Origin: Acidobacteriota bacterium
GTDB taxonomy: Bacteria; Acidobacteriota; Polarisedimenticolia; Polarisedimenticolales; Polarisedimenticolaceae
NCBI GenBank assembly: GCA_029861955.1
Contig: JAOTYK010000007.1
Location: 1 to 60,937 of the forward strand
Length of the DNA stretch: 60,937 bases
Direction: 5' to 3'
The translations under genes were made by a program, and so were the position numbers. Of this stretch, positions 17,105 to 25,196 are shown piece by piece. The notes under the pieces are model-generated. The model saw only the letters and a program-made list of their open reading frames with translations, did not search any database and had not been told where the DNA came from. The number at the start of each line of letters is the position of its first letter. The stretch's first letter is position 1.

Positions 17105-18379
17105 ATGATCATTCATGGTCCGCGACGGTTCCGGGGACTGCTGCTGTCGGTAGTGACGGTCCTGCTGTGCCTCTCGACGGATGCCTACGCGAGCCCGTTC
17201 GAGAAATTCAGCGACGGTCTGATCGTCCGGCAGGACGAAACGCTTCAGGGGGACCTCTACTTCACCACGACGACGGCCGATATCCAGGGGCACGTGATCG
17301 GTGACCTCTCCGGGTTTACGGCCTACGACTTCAACATCACCGGGACCGTAGACGGCGACGTCAATATCTGCGGGCAGTCGGTCACCCTCAGCGGAACGAT
17401 CCAGGACTCGTTGCGTAGTTGGACCAACAACACGACGATCTCCGGGACCGTCGAGCGGGACGTCATGATCTTCGCCGGTAGCGTGACGCTCCTTCCCAGT
17501 GCCCACATCAAGGGGAAACTGACGGCCTTCGGGGGAACCGTTTCGCTTCGCGGAACCATCGATGGTGACGTGATGGTCACCGCCGGGACGATCAACATCG
17601 ACTCCCAGATGGGCGGTGACGTCAGACTAGAAGCGGATAAGATCGACGTTCGACCGGAGAGCCACATCGTCGGCGATCTCAACTACGTCGCCCGCAGCGC
17701 TCCCCCGGAGGATCTAGCGGATCGGGTCGGCGGGGAACTGAAGTTCGACGAGAAGGGTGCCAAGCGCGATCGGGCCCAGACCGAGAAGCCCGCGTTCGCA
17801 CCTCTCAACTGGCTCGGCCGATGGATCTGGAAGACCCTGGTTCTGTTCATCATCGGGTGTCTCGTGATGGTTCCGTTGCGACGAGTCGACGCCGGGGCGG
17901 CCCTCATCCGTCCTCTGCAAACGCAGGCGATGCTGGGAGGCTTGATAGGTTTCTTCGGGGTTATCGTCCTCCCCATCATCGCCTTCCTGCTGGTGGTTCT
18001 TCTGATTGCCGTTCCGATGGCGGTGATCTTCGGCTTCCCCGAAGCCTTCATCGGCGTCCTGTTCAGCTTCCCGCCGTTGCTGGCAGTCGTCGCCGTCCTA
18101 CTGTTCGTCGCCCAGGTGCCGGCCGTCTACTGGGTCGGGACTCACATCCAACCCACGATGATCGTGTGGCGAACCGATGAGCGACCTTCCGTCCACCGAG
18201 CCCGCTCGGTCTACCTATCGATGTTCCTGGGTGCTGCGCTCGTTCGACTTCTGGCGACGATTCCGTACATCGGCTGGCTGGTCTCGCTGGGTGTGGTCTG
18301 GCTTGGACTCGGAACGACGATCCTGGCGATTCATGCCGCGCTCCAGAGAACGACACCTTCGACGAACGCAACGGTCTGA
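17105..18379 (+). CDS. secreted bactofilin-like beta-helix domain with C-terminal membrane region
   Basis: A 424-residue protein: signal peptide (MIIHGPRRFRGLLLSVV to about residue 30), then repeated short G-x-hydrophobic-x-G-D strands such as VIGDLSG, GTVDGDVNI, GTIDGDVMV and GGDVRLEA, the hallmark of bactofilin/polymer-forming beta-helices, and then four or five transmembrane segments (about 245-415). Bactofilins are normally cytoplasmic; this exported and membrane-fused version belongs to a related family of unknown role, perhaps an envelope scaffold. ATG 17105 has GAGGTG 8 nt upstream. It follows the two-component pair. Confidence 0.8.
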   Translation: MIIHGPRRFRGLLLSVVTVLLCLSTDAYASPFEKFSDGLIVRQDETLQGDLYFTTTTADIQGHVIGDLSGFTAYDFNITGTVDGDVNICGQSVTLSGTIQDSLRSWTNNTTISGTVERDVMIFAGSVTLLPSAHIKGKLTAFGGTVSLRGTIDGDVMVTAGTINIDSQMGGDVRLEADKIDVRPESHIVGDLNYVARSAPPEDLADRVGGELKFDEKGAKRDRAQTEKPAFAPLNWLGRWIWKTLVLFIIGCLVMVPLRRVDAGAALIRPLQTQAMLGGLIGFFGVIVLPIIAFLLVVLLIAVPMAVIFGFPEAFIGVLFSFPPLLAVVAVLLFVAQVPAVYWVGTHIQPTMIVWRTDERPSVHRARSVYLSMFLGAALVRLLATIPYIGWLVSLGVVWLGLGTTILAIHAALQRTTPSTNATV

Positions 18380-18385
18380 GCAAGG

Positions 18386-18391
18386 TATACT
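18386..18391 (+). promoter_or_regulatory. -10 box upstream of the LOG gene
   Basis: TATACT, giving a predicted leader of about 45 nt before ATG 18443. A second weaker box, TATGCT, is at 18411-18416. Confidence 0.4.
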
Positions 18392-18442
18392 CGCGGCCGT
18401 TCTGTCCCCCTATGCTGAGCCCCTGCGGCGAACCGTGAGACC

Positions 18443-19228
18443 ATGAAAAAGGCCTACAAGAACCCCGAATTCCTCGAGGGGCGTGACGCCCGTTCGATAC
18501 GCATCCTCTCGGAGTACCTGGAACCCCAGTCCCGTTTTCGACACTACAAGGTCGAGGACACGGTGGTCTTCTTCGGTTCCGCGAGGATCCCCGATGGCGA
18601 GGACGCGGCGAAGGCGCTGGACGACGCCCGCAAGGGTGGGGATGACGCCCAGATCACTCGAGCGGAGACGACGAAGAAACTGTCCCGCTACTACGAGGAT
18701 GCGCGAACGATCGCGCGTGGCCTCACGGAATGGTCGAAGAGCCTCGACCCGGAGGACAAGCACTACATCGTCTGCTCCGGCGCCGGTCCCGGAATCATGG
18801 AAGCCGCCAACCGTGGCGCTTCGGAAGCGCGGGGAAAATCGATCGGGCTGGGCATCAGCCTGCCGCAGGAGCCCTCGTCCAATCCGTATGTCACACGAGA
18901 GCTCGGTTTCGAGTTCCACTACTTCTTCATGCGGAAGTTCTGGTTCGTCTATCTGGCAAAGGCGCTTGTCGTTTTTCCGGGTGGCTTCGGAACCATGGAC
19001 GAACTCTTCGAGCTCCTCACCCTGCTCCAGACGCAGAAGAGCACCAAGGAGACGCCCATCGTTCTCTACGGCGAAGAGTTCTGGAACGAAATCGTCGACT
19101 TCGATGCCCTCGTTCGATGGGGGACGATCTCGCCGGAAGACCTCGATCTGTTTCACGTCTCGTCGGACCCGGAAGATGCTCTGAAGTATCTCAAGAGCGA
19201 GTTGACCCGGCTCTACCCTATCGACTGA
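18443..19228 (+). CDS. LOG-family nucleotide monophosphate phosphoribohydrolase-like protein
   Basis: A 261-residue Rossmann-fold protein with the two LOG signatures: SGAGPGIMEAANRGA and PGGFGTMDELFE. Family members hydrolyse AMP-type nucleotides or cytokinin ribotides to base plus ribose phosphate; many bacterial ones were once called lysine decarboxylases. The roughly 80-residue N-terminal extension with a gap-rich insertion places it in the longer bacterial subgroup. Three bases separate it from the downstream membrane protein. Confidence 0.87.
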   Translation: MKKAYKNPEFLEGRDARSIRILSEYLEPQSRFRHYKVEDTVVFFGSARIPDGEDAAKALDDARKGGDDAQITRAETTKKLSRYYEDARTIARGLTEWSKSLDPEDKHYIVCSGAGPGIMEAANRGASEARGKSIGLGISLPQEPSSNPYVTRELGFEFHYFFMRKFWFVYLAKALVVFPGGFGTMDELFELLTLLQTQKSTKETPIVLYGEEFWNEIVDFDALVRWGTISPEDLDLFHVSSDPEDALKYLKSELTRLYPID

Positions 19229-19231
19229 CCG

Positions 19232-20287
19232 TTGCCACGGACTCTCGTCAAGCGCGCCCTGCGCTACTCGCTGATCGTCGTCGGCGTTGGGGTCATGGCG
19301 TGGACACTCCACTCCCTGGGTCCAAGACAGGTCCTGGATATCGCCCTTCAGGCCGACCCCTTCTGGCTCCTCCTTTCCGGCGTCGCGGTCTTCGGTCGCT
19401 TCCTGATCTGGGGCATCAAGTGGAGTCTGATGCTGCGAAGGAAGGAGCCCGTTCCCTACAGCCTGTCTCTGCGGATCCTCGCCGCCGGTTCCTTCGTGAA
19501 CCTGACCACACCGACCGCAAAACTCGCGGGCGGTGTCTTGCGTGCGGCGCTGTTGCGTCGTCGACGCAAGTGGGGATGGGCATCGGCTTACGGCTGGGCG
19601 CTGGCGGATCAGGTGACAAACGTCCTCGGCAACACGCTGTTTGCCGCGGTCCTCGTCATCGCCCTGGCCCCCTCGCTGCCCACCGGAGGCGTCCTGCTGG
19701 CAACCATCGGCGTGGCGGCGATCGGACTCCTGATCTTCATCGGCTGGGCCCGTGGATGGGTCTGGGAACGGATCGGTCGACCGGCCATCCATGACCGACT
19801 CGTCGCGTGGATTCCGGCGCGGTTACGTTCGAAAGATTCCGATCGACACACGGATGGCCTGATTCGAGAGCTCTTTCGCCCGCTCCTCTTCGAGGGAGGG
19901 CCGTGGCGCAGCTACGTCATTGATCTTCTGTGGGCTGCGGCTGCATTCACATCGCTCTGTCTCGCCAATGCCCTCGTCTTTCGCGCCCTGGGAATCGAAG
20001 CGCCGCTTCTGGCGTTGGCGGCAGCCGTCTGCCTGGGCTACGTCGTGGGCGTCGTCATCGGCGTCTGGGGCGGCATCGGCGTGACCGAGGCCGCGCTGAC
20101 GGCGTTCTACGTGCAGATCGGTGTAGACGAGGGGGCGGCAGCGGCAGCCGCACTACTCCATCGTGCGCTCTTCTACACCGTGGTATGCGGCTGGGGCGGT
20201 TACTCTCTCCTGCGAGAGGGCCGCCCGAGCGTCGTCGAAGAACTGGCCGACGAGAAAGGGTCTAACGACCCTTCACACCCAGGTTGA
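19232..20287 (+). CDS. LPG_synthase_TM / UPF0104 family membrane protein
   Basis: A 351-residue integral membrane protein with about eight hydrophobic segments. It matches the transmembrane part of lysylphosphatidylglycerol synthase (flippase-like UPF0104 family), with the internal SFVNLTTPTAKLAGGVLRA and GIGVTEAALTAFYV motifs. No catalytic C-terminal synthase domain is attached, so it may move or modify a lipid-linked substrate. Start codon is TTG 19232, 3 nt after the LOG stop. Its 3' end overlaps the convergent peptide gene by 26 bp. Confidence 0.83.
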   Translation: MPRTLVKRALRYSLIVVGVGVMAWTLHSLGPRQVLDIALQADPFWLLLSGVAVFGRFLIWGIKWSLMLRRKEPVPYSLSLRILAAGSFVNLTTPTAKLAGGVLRAALLRRRRKWGWASAYGWALADQVTNVLGNTLFAAVLVIALAPSLPTGGVLLATIGVAAIGLLIFIGWARGWVWERIGRPAIHDRLVAWIPARLRSKDSDRHTDGLIRELFRPLLFEGGPWRSYVIDLLWAAAAFTSLCLANALVFRALGIEAPLLALAAAVCLGYVVGVVIGVWGGIGVTEAALTAFYVQIGVDEGAAAAAALLHRALFYTVVCGWGGYSLLREGRPSVVEELADEKGSNDPSHPG

Positions 20288-20414
20288 GGTCGTCGGGCGC
20301 TGGAGCGATCTCGCCCACACCGTAGCCCTGTGCCGGACCGAGCAGTTCTAGCAATGCCCCGCCATCGATCGTATCGATGCGAGGGGGCGAATATTCCGGA
20401 CCCTGATCTCTCAT
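20262..20414 (-). CDS. 50-residue peptide, candidate RiPP-like precursor
   Basis: Not a recognised family. The 50-residue product starts MRDQGPEYSPPRID, continues TIDGGALLELLGPAQGYG, and ends in a Pro/Asp-rich tail (APAPDDLNLGVKGR). No Cys and no signal peptide. YSPPRI resembles the YxxPxL leader motif by which some RiPP precursors bind their recognition element; LLELLGPAQGYG could be a leader/core junction. Both are inference. The gene itself is well supported: TTGACA-18 nt-CATAAT promoter and GGGAG 8 nt before ATG 20414. The longer in-frame start at 20453 would lie upstream of the -10 and is rejected. No RiPP-modifying enzyme is visible in the window. Confidence 0.62.
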   Translation of the reverse strand: MRDQGPEYSPPRIDTIDGGALLELLGPAQGYGVGEIAPAPDDLNLGVKGR

Positions 20415-20442
20415 TTGTCTTTCTCCCGTGCAAGGATGGCGG

Positions 20443-20472
20443 ATTATGCGCATCGGCCGAGAAATCTGTCAA
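20443..20472 (-). promoter_or_regulatory. strong sigma-70-type promoter of the small peptide gene
   Basis: Reading the minus strand: TTGACA (20467-20472), an 18-nt spacer, and CATAAT (20443-20448). The predicted start is near 20436 and the ribosome site GGGAG lies at 20423-20427. This is one of the best promoters in the window. Confidence 0.7.
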
Positions 20473-20564
20473 TGCGACGATCGCGTAGCGCTAGAATCCC
20501 GGGCCTCTCGAGGTCAAAATCCCAGAAAACACCCACTCTCAGGGCGATTCGGGACTTTCCACCG

Positions 20565-20593
20565 TTGCCGAGCATGACTTCCACTCCTATATT
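20565..20593 (+). promoter_or_regulatory. promoter of the MltD-like gene
   Basis: TTGCCG (20565-20570), a 17-nt spacer, and TATATT (20588-20593). The predicted leader is about 33 nt, with GGAG at 20622-20625. Confidence 0.55.
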
Positions 20594-20632
20594 GGTAGTC
20601 TGGCCACGCGGCGGAATTCCCGGAGCTCGATG

Positions 20633-22258
20633 ATGGATCTAGCGGCTCGAACTCGATGGGTTCTCCTGTTTCTTCTGTCGACACTCTTCGTCCCCGCCCT
20701 CGCGGAGGACCCTTTCCCCACCTATCCCGAACTTCGAGGAAACGTCGAGTTCTGGGAGAAAGTCTTCGGTACCTGGTCCATGGAACAGGTCGCCGTTCAT
20801 GACCTCGACTACCCCCAGGTCATCTACGAGGTGGTGGACCTGCCCGGCAAGATCGAGACTCGTTACTCGAAGCATCAAAAGGACTTCCTCAAATCGACTC
20901 AGGATCGATGGCGATCTCGCCTCGAGACCCTGTCCGCGTCCGTCGGCGACGGCACCCCACTCACCGACGAGCAGAAGGAATGGGCGCTGCGGCTGACCGA
21001 GGCCGGCGGCCATGACGCCGTGCTGGACGCAGCGCTTCGCATTCGGACCCAACGGGGAATGCGTGAACGCTTCATGCGTGGGCTTGAGATCAGCTATCGA
21101 TACGACGACATCTTCCGAAAAATTTTCCGCGACGCCGGACTCCCCGAGGACATCGCCTACCTCCCACACGTTGAGTCGTCGTTCCAGTGGACCGCCCGCT
21201 CCAGCGCCAACGCGGTCGGACTGTGGCAATTCACCCGAGGAGCCGGTCGACGCTTCATGACGATCAGCGCCGCCTACGACGAGCGACTGGATCCCGTGTC
21301 GGCCGCCCACGGTGCCGCCGCCTACCTGGCCGATGCCCACTCGCGGATCGGCAACTGGCCCCTGGCCCTGACCGCTTACAACCATGGCGTCGGCGGCATC
21401 CAACGCGCCCAGGGACAGCATGGCGATGACTACGTCACCATCTTCCGTGAGTACCGCGGTCGCCTCTTCGGATTCGCGTCGAAGAATTTCTACTCGGAGT
21501 TTCTTGCGGCGCGCAACGTGGCACAGAGGGCCGAAGAGTTCTTTCCCGAGGGGCACTCGCCGGAGCCGGAATTTAATCTGGACTCGATCGTTCTCGAGAC
21601 CCGAACCAACGTTTCACGACTCGCCACGGCATTTGGATTCTCCAGCGACGAGCTGGCGGCGATCAATCCCGCCTGGACCCGACACGCGACCCAGTCGGGT
21701 TACACCCTTCCAAAGGATTCGACTGTCTGGCTGCCGACCGGCACACTCGCCGAGCTTCAACAACGAGGTGTGGATCCGGACTATCGGATGGCCGCCACCG
21801 ACAACGACGTCTACATCGTGCAACCGGGAGACAATCTAACGGACATCGCGACCGCGCACGGGATGTCCCTCGCGACGTTGCGACAATTGAATGGACTCCC
21901 CCGCTCGAAGAGCCTCATTCGCGTTGGACAGAAACTTCTCGTCGGCGGCAAGGGAACTTCCACCGCTCATGTGGTTCGCTCTGGCGATACATTGTCCCGA
22001 ATCGCAAGTCGCTACGGAATCCGCCTGACGGAACTGCGGGCCATGAACGGGATCCCCCGCGGCAGCAGCCTGATACGCGCCGGCCAGAAACTGCGGGTCG
22101 GCGGCGGCAGCGCCAGGGTGCACGTCGTCCGATCGGGAGACTCCTTGATTCGCATCGCGTTCCGCCATGGAGTCCGACTCCAGGAGCTTCTGAACGTCAA
22201 CGGTCTTACCGAGAGTTCGGTGATCCACCCCGGAGAACGCCTGCGCCTACCGGGGTAG
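20633..22258 (+). CDS. MltD-like lytic transglycosylase with three LysM domains
   Basis: A 541-residue exported murein hydrolase. It has a signal peptide (to about residue 22, ending near ALAEDP), then an SLT domain with catalytic Glu181 in PHVESSFQ, GLWQFTRGAG and AYNHGVGG, then three LysM repeats near 393 (YIVQPGDNLTDIA), 446 (HVVRSGDTLSRIA) and 496 (HVVRSGDSLIRIA). It cleaves peptidoglycan glycan strands to 1,6-anhydro products; LysM binds the wall. Two adjacent ATGs exist; 20633 is chosen because GGAG is 7 nt upstream, against 4 nt for 20630. Confidence 0.93.
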   Translation: MDLAARTRWVLLFLLSTLFVPALAEDPFPTYPELRGNVEFWEKVFGTWSMEQVAVHDLDYPQVIYEVVDLPGKIETRYSKHQKDFLKSTQDRWRSRLETLSASVGDGTPLTDEQKEWALRLTEAGGHDAVLDAALRIRTQRGMRERFMRGLEISYRYDDIFRKIFRDAGLPEDIAYLPHVESSFQWTARSSANAVGLWQFTRGAGRRFMTISAAYDERLDPVSAAHGAAAYLADAHSRIGNWPLALTAYNHGVGGIQRAQGQHGDDYVTIFREYRGRLFGFASKNFYSEFLAARNVAQRAEEFFPEGHSPEPEFNLDSIVLETRTNVSRLATAFGFSSDELAAINPAWTRHATQSGYTLPKDSTVWLPTGTLAELQQRGVDPDYRMAATDNDVYIVQPGDNLTDIATAHGMSLATLRQLNGLPRSKSLIRVGQKLLVGGKGTSTAHVVRSGDTLSRIASRYGIRLTELRAMNGIPRGSSLIRAGQKLRVGGGSARVHVVRSGDSLIRIAFRHGVRLQELLNVNGLTESSVIHPGERLRLPG

Positions 22259-22271
22259 CCATCGAGTGCGC

Positions 22272-22277
22272 TATAGT
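22272..22277 (+). promoter_or_regulatory. -10 box of the CinA-like gene
   Basis: TATAGT in the 52-bp gap after the MltD-like gene. The predicted leader is about 27 nt to ATG 22311. Confidence 0.4.
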
Positions 22278-22310
22278 CCGTGGTTCAAGACTCCCTAACA
22301 GTGTGGAACC

Positions 22311-23144
22311 ATGCTCTCTGATGACGCGAACCTCCCGTCGCGACGGGTAGAACCGATGGCCTTCGAGGTGATCCTCGTCGGCGAAGACCTACTCGCCGGA
22401 GACGTGCGAGACGACCATCTCCGATCGCTGGCGTCGTTCGCAAGACAGCATGGCGCCATCATTCGGCGAGCGACGATTGTTCCTTACGACCTCAAGGCCG
22501 TTCGCGACGCGATCGCCGAGGCAGAGTCGCGAAAGCCGGAGCTGGTTGTGGTGACCGGAGGGCTGGGTCCGGCCCGGCGGGATTGCACCCTCGAAGCGGT
22601 CTCGGATGTCTATGGACGCCCGCTCTCCTCGGCCCCGCTGGCCCATCGTTGGGTTGACGACGCGTACACCCGGCTCTCCCATAAGGGGGTCGTCGGCTCG
22701 GCGGCGATGAATATCACCCGAGACAAGCTGTGTCAGATTCCGGTGGGATCTCAGCCATTGAAGAACGAAATCGGTGTCGCCAACGGCATCTGGTTACGTC
22801 TAGCCGGTCGTCCCGCGTTGCTCTGTCTTCCCGGGATGCCTCGCGAATCGGAAGCGATGTTGGCGGAAGTCACCGAGTCGATCCGTGAACTTCGACCACG
22901 CCACTATGTCGTCCGCCGCGAAATCGAGTCGCCGACGACAGACGAGGCGGCGTTGCAACCGCTTATCGAGAAGCTCGCCCGGGAGTTCCCGGAGGTCCGT
23001 TTTCAGACCCGGCCCATCGCCAGCGCCCGCAAGGGGGCGAACGTTCGCGTGATCTTCGAGAGTCACGGTCGTTCCGAGGCAGAGACCAACGGTCTTGTCG
23101 GTGACGCCATCCGTCGATTGATCGCCCTTCAGAGTGGGAGTTGA
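22311..23144 (+). CDS. CinA-like molybdopterin-binding (MoCF) domain protein
   Basis: A 277-residue protein with the MoCF domain of CinA: EVILVGEDLLAGDVRDDHL, VVTGGLGPARRDCT (usual form TGGLGPTxDD, here ARRD) and LLCLPGMPRE. The C-terminal nicotinamide-nucleotide amidohydrolase domain of full CinA is absent. Related short forms act as ADP-ribose pyrophosphatases; the altered TxDD motif makes that uncertain. An alternative start is ATG 22356, just before the conserved first strand. It is followed within 5 nt by a secreted metallopeptidase gene. Confidence 0.8.
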   Translation: MLSDDANLPSRRVEPMAFEVILVGEDLLAGDVRDDHLRSLASFARQHGAIIRRATIVPYDLKAVRDAIAEAESRKPELVVVTGGLGPARRDCTLEAVSDVYGRPLSSAPLAHRWVDDAYTRLSHKGVVGSAAMNITRDKLCQIPVGSQPLKNEIGVANGIWLRLAGRPALLCLPGMPRESEAMLAEVTESIRELRPRHYVVRREIESPTTDEAALQPLIEKLAREFPEVRFQTRPIASARKGANVRVIFESHGRSEAETNGLVGDAIRRLIALQSGS

Positions 23145-23148
23145 TGCC

Positions 23149-25194
23149 ATGGGATTGAGACAAGCCTTGATGTTCGGGTTGGGGATTGTCCTGGCCGCGT
23201 CGCCCGCGATGGCTACGGGGTCGATCCCGGTGGATACGGTGAAGGCGGTACAGGCCGGTCTTATCGAACAACACGGCGACGCAGAGAGCGGACGCATCCG
23301 GATGGGTGTCGAGCAAGTTGCCAACCTCTGGTGGGATGAAGATGGCGACGCCGAGAAATTCTCTCGTTTCTGCCATGAGAACTTTGTCCCTCGCGGAGAG
23401 GCACTGGAGTCCGGGTTCGATCGTCTAGAAGCCGTCCTCGAACAGGTGGACGGACACCTGCATGAGGTCTCACGCCTCATCCGGTCGCCGTTCGACCTCG
23501 ACACCGGCGAGATCCATCCGGTGGATCGACTTCTCGGTGACTTCGACGCCACCGCCCACGTGGACGGCGATCTCTTTCAAACCGGAGTCGCCTTCTTCGC
23601 GCTGCTCAACTTCCCGCTAAGCGATCTCGATGCCCGGCTCACAAGTGGCTCGCAGTGGACTCGACGCCAGTGGGCGGAGTCCCGAATGATGGATCGTTTT
23701 GCACAGCGCATCCCGCCGGCTGTTTCGCAGGAGATCAGTCGCGCGTTCAACGACGCCGGGCAATACATCGCAAATTACAATATTCGAATGGACCGGCTGG
23801 TGACTCCCGCCGGCCAACGGTTGTTTCCGGAGGGGCTCCGCCTTATTACGCACTGGGGACTCCGAGACGAGCTCAAGTCCCAGTATGCGGAGGGTGCCGA
23901 CGGGCTCGAACGTCAACGCATGATCTACCGCGTCATGCAGCGCATCGTGCATCAGGAGATCCCACAGTCGGTGATCGACAACGATGCGCAGCTCTGGGAT
24001 CCCGACCAGAACCGGGTGTTTGCGGTGGAGGCCCCGGACGAGGCTGTCACCGGTCCCCGTGAGCAGGATCAGCGTTATGAGGCCTTACTCGGAGTCTTCC
24101 GCGCCGTGCGTCAGGCGGACCCCTACTGCCCGACGGCTCCGACGTTTGTCGATCGACGGTTTCAGTGGGACCGGCAGATTCCCGAGAAAGAAGTCGAACA
24201 ACTGCTTCAGTCGGTCCTTACATCGGACGCGTTTCGAGCGATGGGTGATCGGATCCGCCGACGACTTGGGCGTGACCTGGAACCTTTCGATATCTGGTAT
24301 GACGGGTTCAAGGCACGGGGCACCATCACCGAATCGCAGCTGAACGATGCGGTCCGGGCGCGCTATCCCGACGTCGCATCGGTCCAGAACGGACTTCCGG
24401 GAATCCTGACGGGACTCGGGTTCTCCGAGGAGCGAGCGGCGTTCCTGTCCAGCAAGATCGCCGTCGACCCCTCACGCGGCGCGGGCCATGCGATGGGGGC
24501 CGTACGGCGGGAAGATCGGGCCCATCTTCGTACTCGCATCGGCGCCGACGGGATGGACTACAAGGGCTACAACATCGCGGTCCACGAGTTGGGCCACAAC
24601 GTGGAGCAGGTGTTCTCCCTGAACTCGATGGACCACTGGTGGCTGAATGGAGTGCCGAACACGGCCTTCACGGAGGCCCTGGCCTTCACCTTTCAGGAGC
24701 GCGATCTAGAGCTTCTGGGTCTCGACCCCGGCGAGAGCGACGCCCACCACATGCAAGCTCTGGACACGTTATGGGGCACGGCGGAGATCGGCGGCGTGGC
24801 CCTGGTCGACATGGCGGTGTGGAGATTCCTGTACGAGAACCCCGAAGCCACACCGGCTCAACTCCGGGTCGCCACTCTCGAGATCGCCCGCAAGACCTGG
24901 AACCGTTACTTCGCGCCGGTGTTCGGTGTCCAGGATTCCGAGATCCTGGCGGTCTACTCTCATATGATCTCGTCGGGGCTCTACCTGCCCGACTACCCGC
25001 TCGGACACCTGATCGCCTTTCAGGTCGCCCGGAAGCTGCATGACGGAGACTTCGGCAAGGAGTTTGAGCGCGTCACGCGGTTGGGTCGTCTGACACCCGA
25101 CGCGTGGATGCGTGCCGCGGTGGGTGGTCCGGTATCGGCCGAGGCGCTACTCGAGGCCAGCCGGGAGGCCCTCGCCTCCCTCGAGGATCGCTAG
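23149..25194 (+). CDS. secreted M3-like zinc metallopeptidase
   Basis: A 681-residue protein with signal peptide (MGLRQALMFGLGIVLAASPA ending near ATG), a long helical middle, and HELGH at 479-483 with a third ligand candidate Glu509 in NTAFTEALAF. HEXXH plus Glu about 26 residues on is the gluzincin pattern of M3 (thimet oligopeptidase) relatives. The fit to a named M3 subfamily is weak, so substrate is unknown. ATG 23149 is chosen by GGGAG 8 nt upstream. The location predicted is periplasm or outside. Confidence 0.78.
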   Translation: MGLRQALMFGLGIVLAASPAMATGSIPVDTVKAVQAGLIEQHGDAESGRIRMGVEQVANLWWDEDGDAEKFSRFCHENFVPRGEALESGFDRLEAVLEQVDGHLHEVSRLIRSPFDLDTGEIHPVDRLLGDFDATAHVDGDLFQTGVAFFALLNFPLSDLDARLTSGSQWTRRQWAESRMMDRFAQRIPPAVSQEISRAFNDAGQYIANYNIRMDRLVTPAGQRLFPEGLRLITHWGLRDELKSQYAEGADGLERQRMIYRVMQRIVHQEIPQSVIDNDAQLWDPDQNRVFAVEAPDEAVTGPREQDQRYEALLGVFRAVRQADPYCPTAPTFVDRRFQWDRQIPEKEVEQLLQSVLTSDAFRAMGDRIRRRLGRDLEPFDIWYDGFKARGTITESQLNDAVRARYPDVASVQNGLPGILTGLGFSEERAAFLSSKIAVDPSRGAGHAMGAVRREDRAHLRTRIGADGMDYKGYNIAVHELGHNVEQVFSLNSMDHWWLNGVPNTAFTEALAFTFQERDLELLGLDPGESDAHHMQALDTLWGTAEIGGVALVDMAVWRFLYENPEATPAQLRVATLEIARKTWNRYFAPVFGVQDSEILAVYSHMISSGLYLPDYPLGHLIAFQVARKLHDGDFGKEFERVTRLGRLTPDAWMRAAVGGPVSAEALLEASREALASLEDR

Positions 25195-25196
25195 CG

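Noticed and set aside
20262-20453. Longer 63-residue form of the small peptide starting at 20453
   Set aside because: That start lies upstream of the -10 CATAAT (20443-20448) and has no ribosome site; ATG 20414 has GGGAG at 8 nt.
18443-22258. Complete RiPP biosynthetic cluster around the small peptide
   Set aside because: The neighbours are a LOG protein, a flippase-like protein and a murein hydrolase; no radical SAM, cyclase, RRE, protease or exporter typical of such clusters is adjacent.
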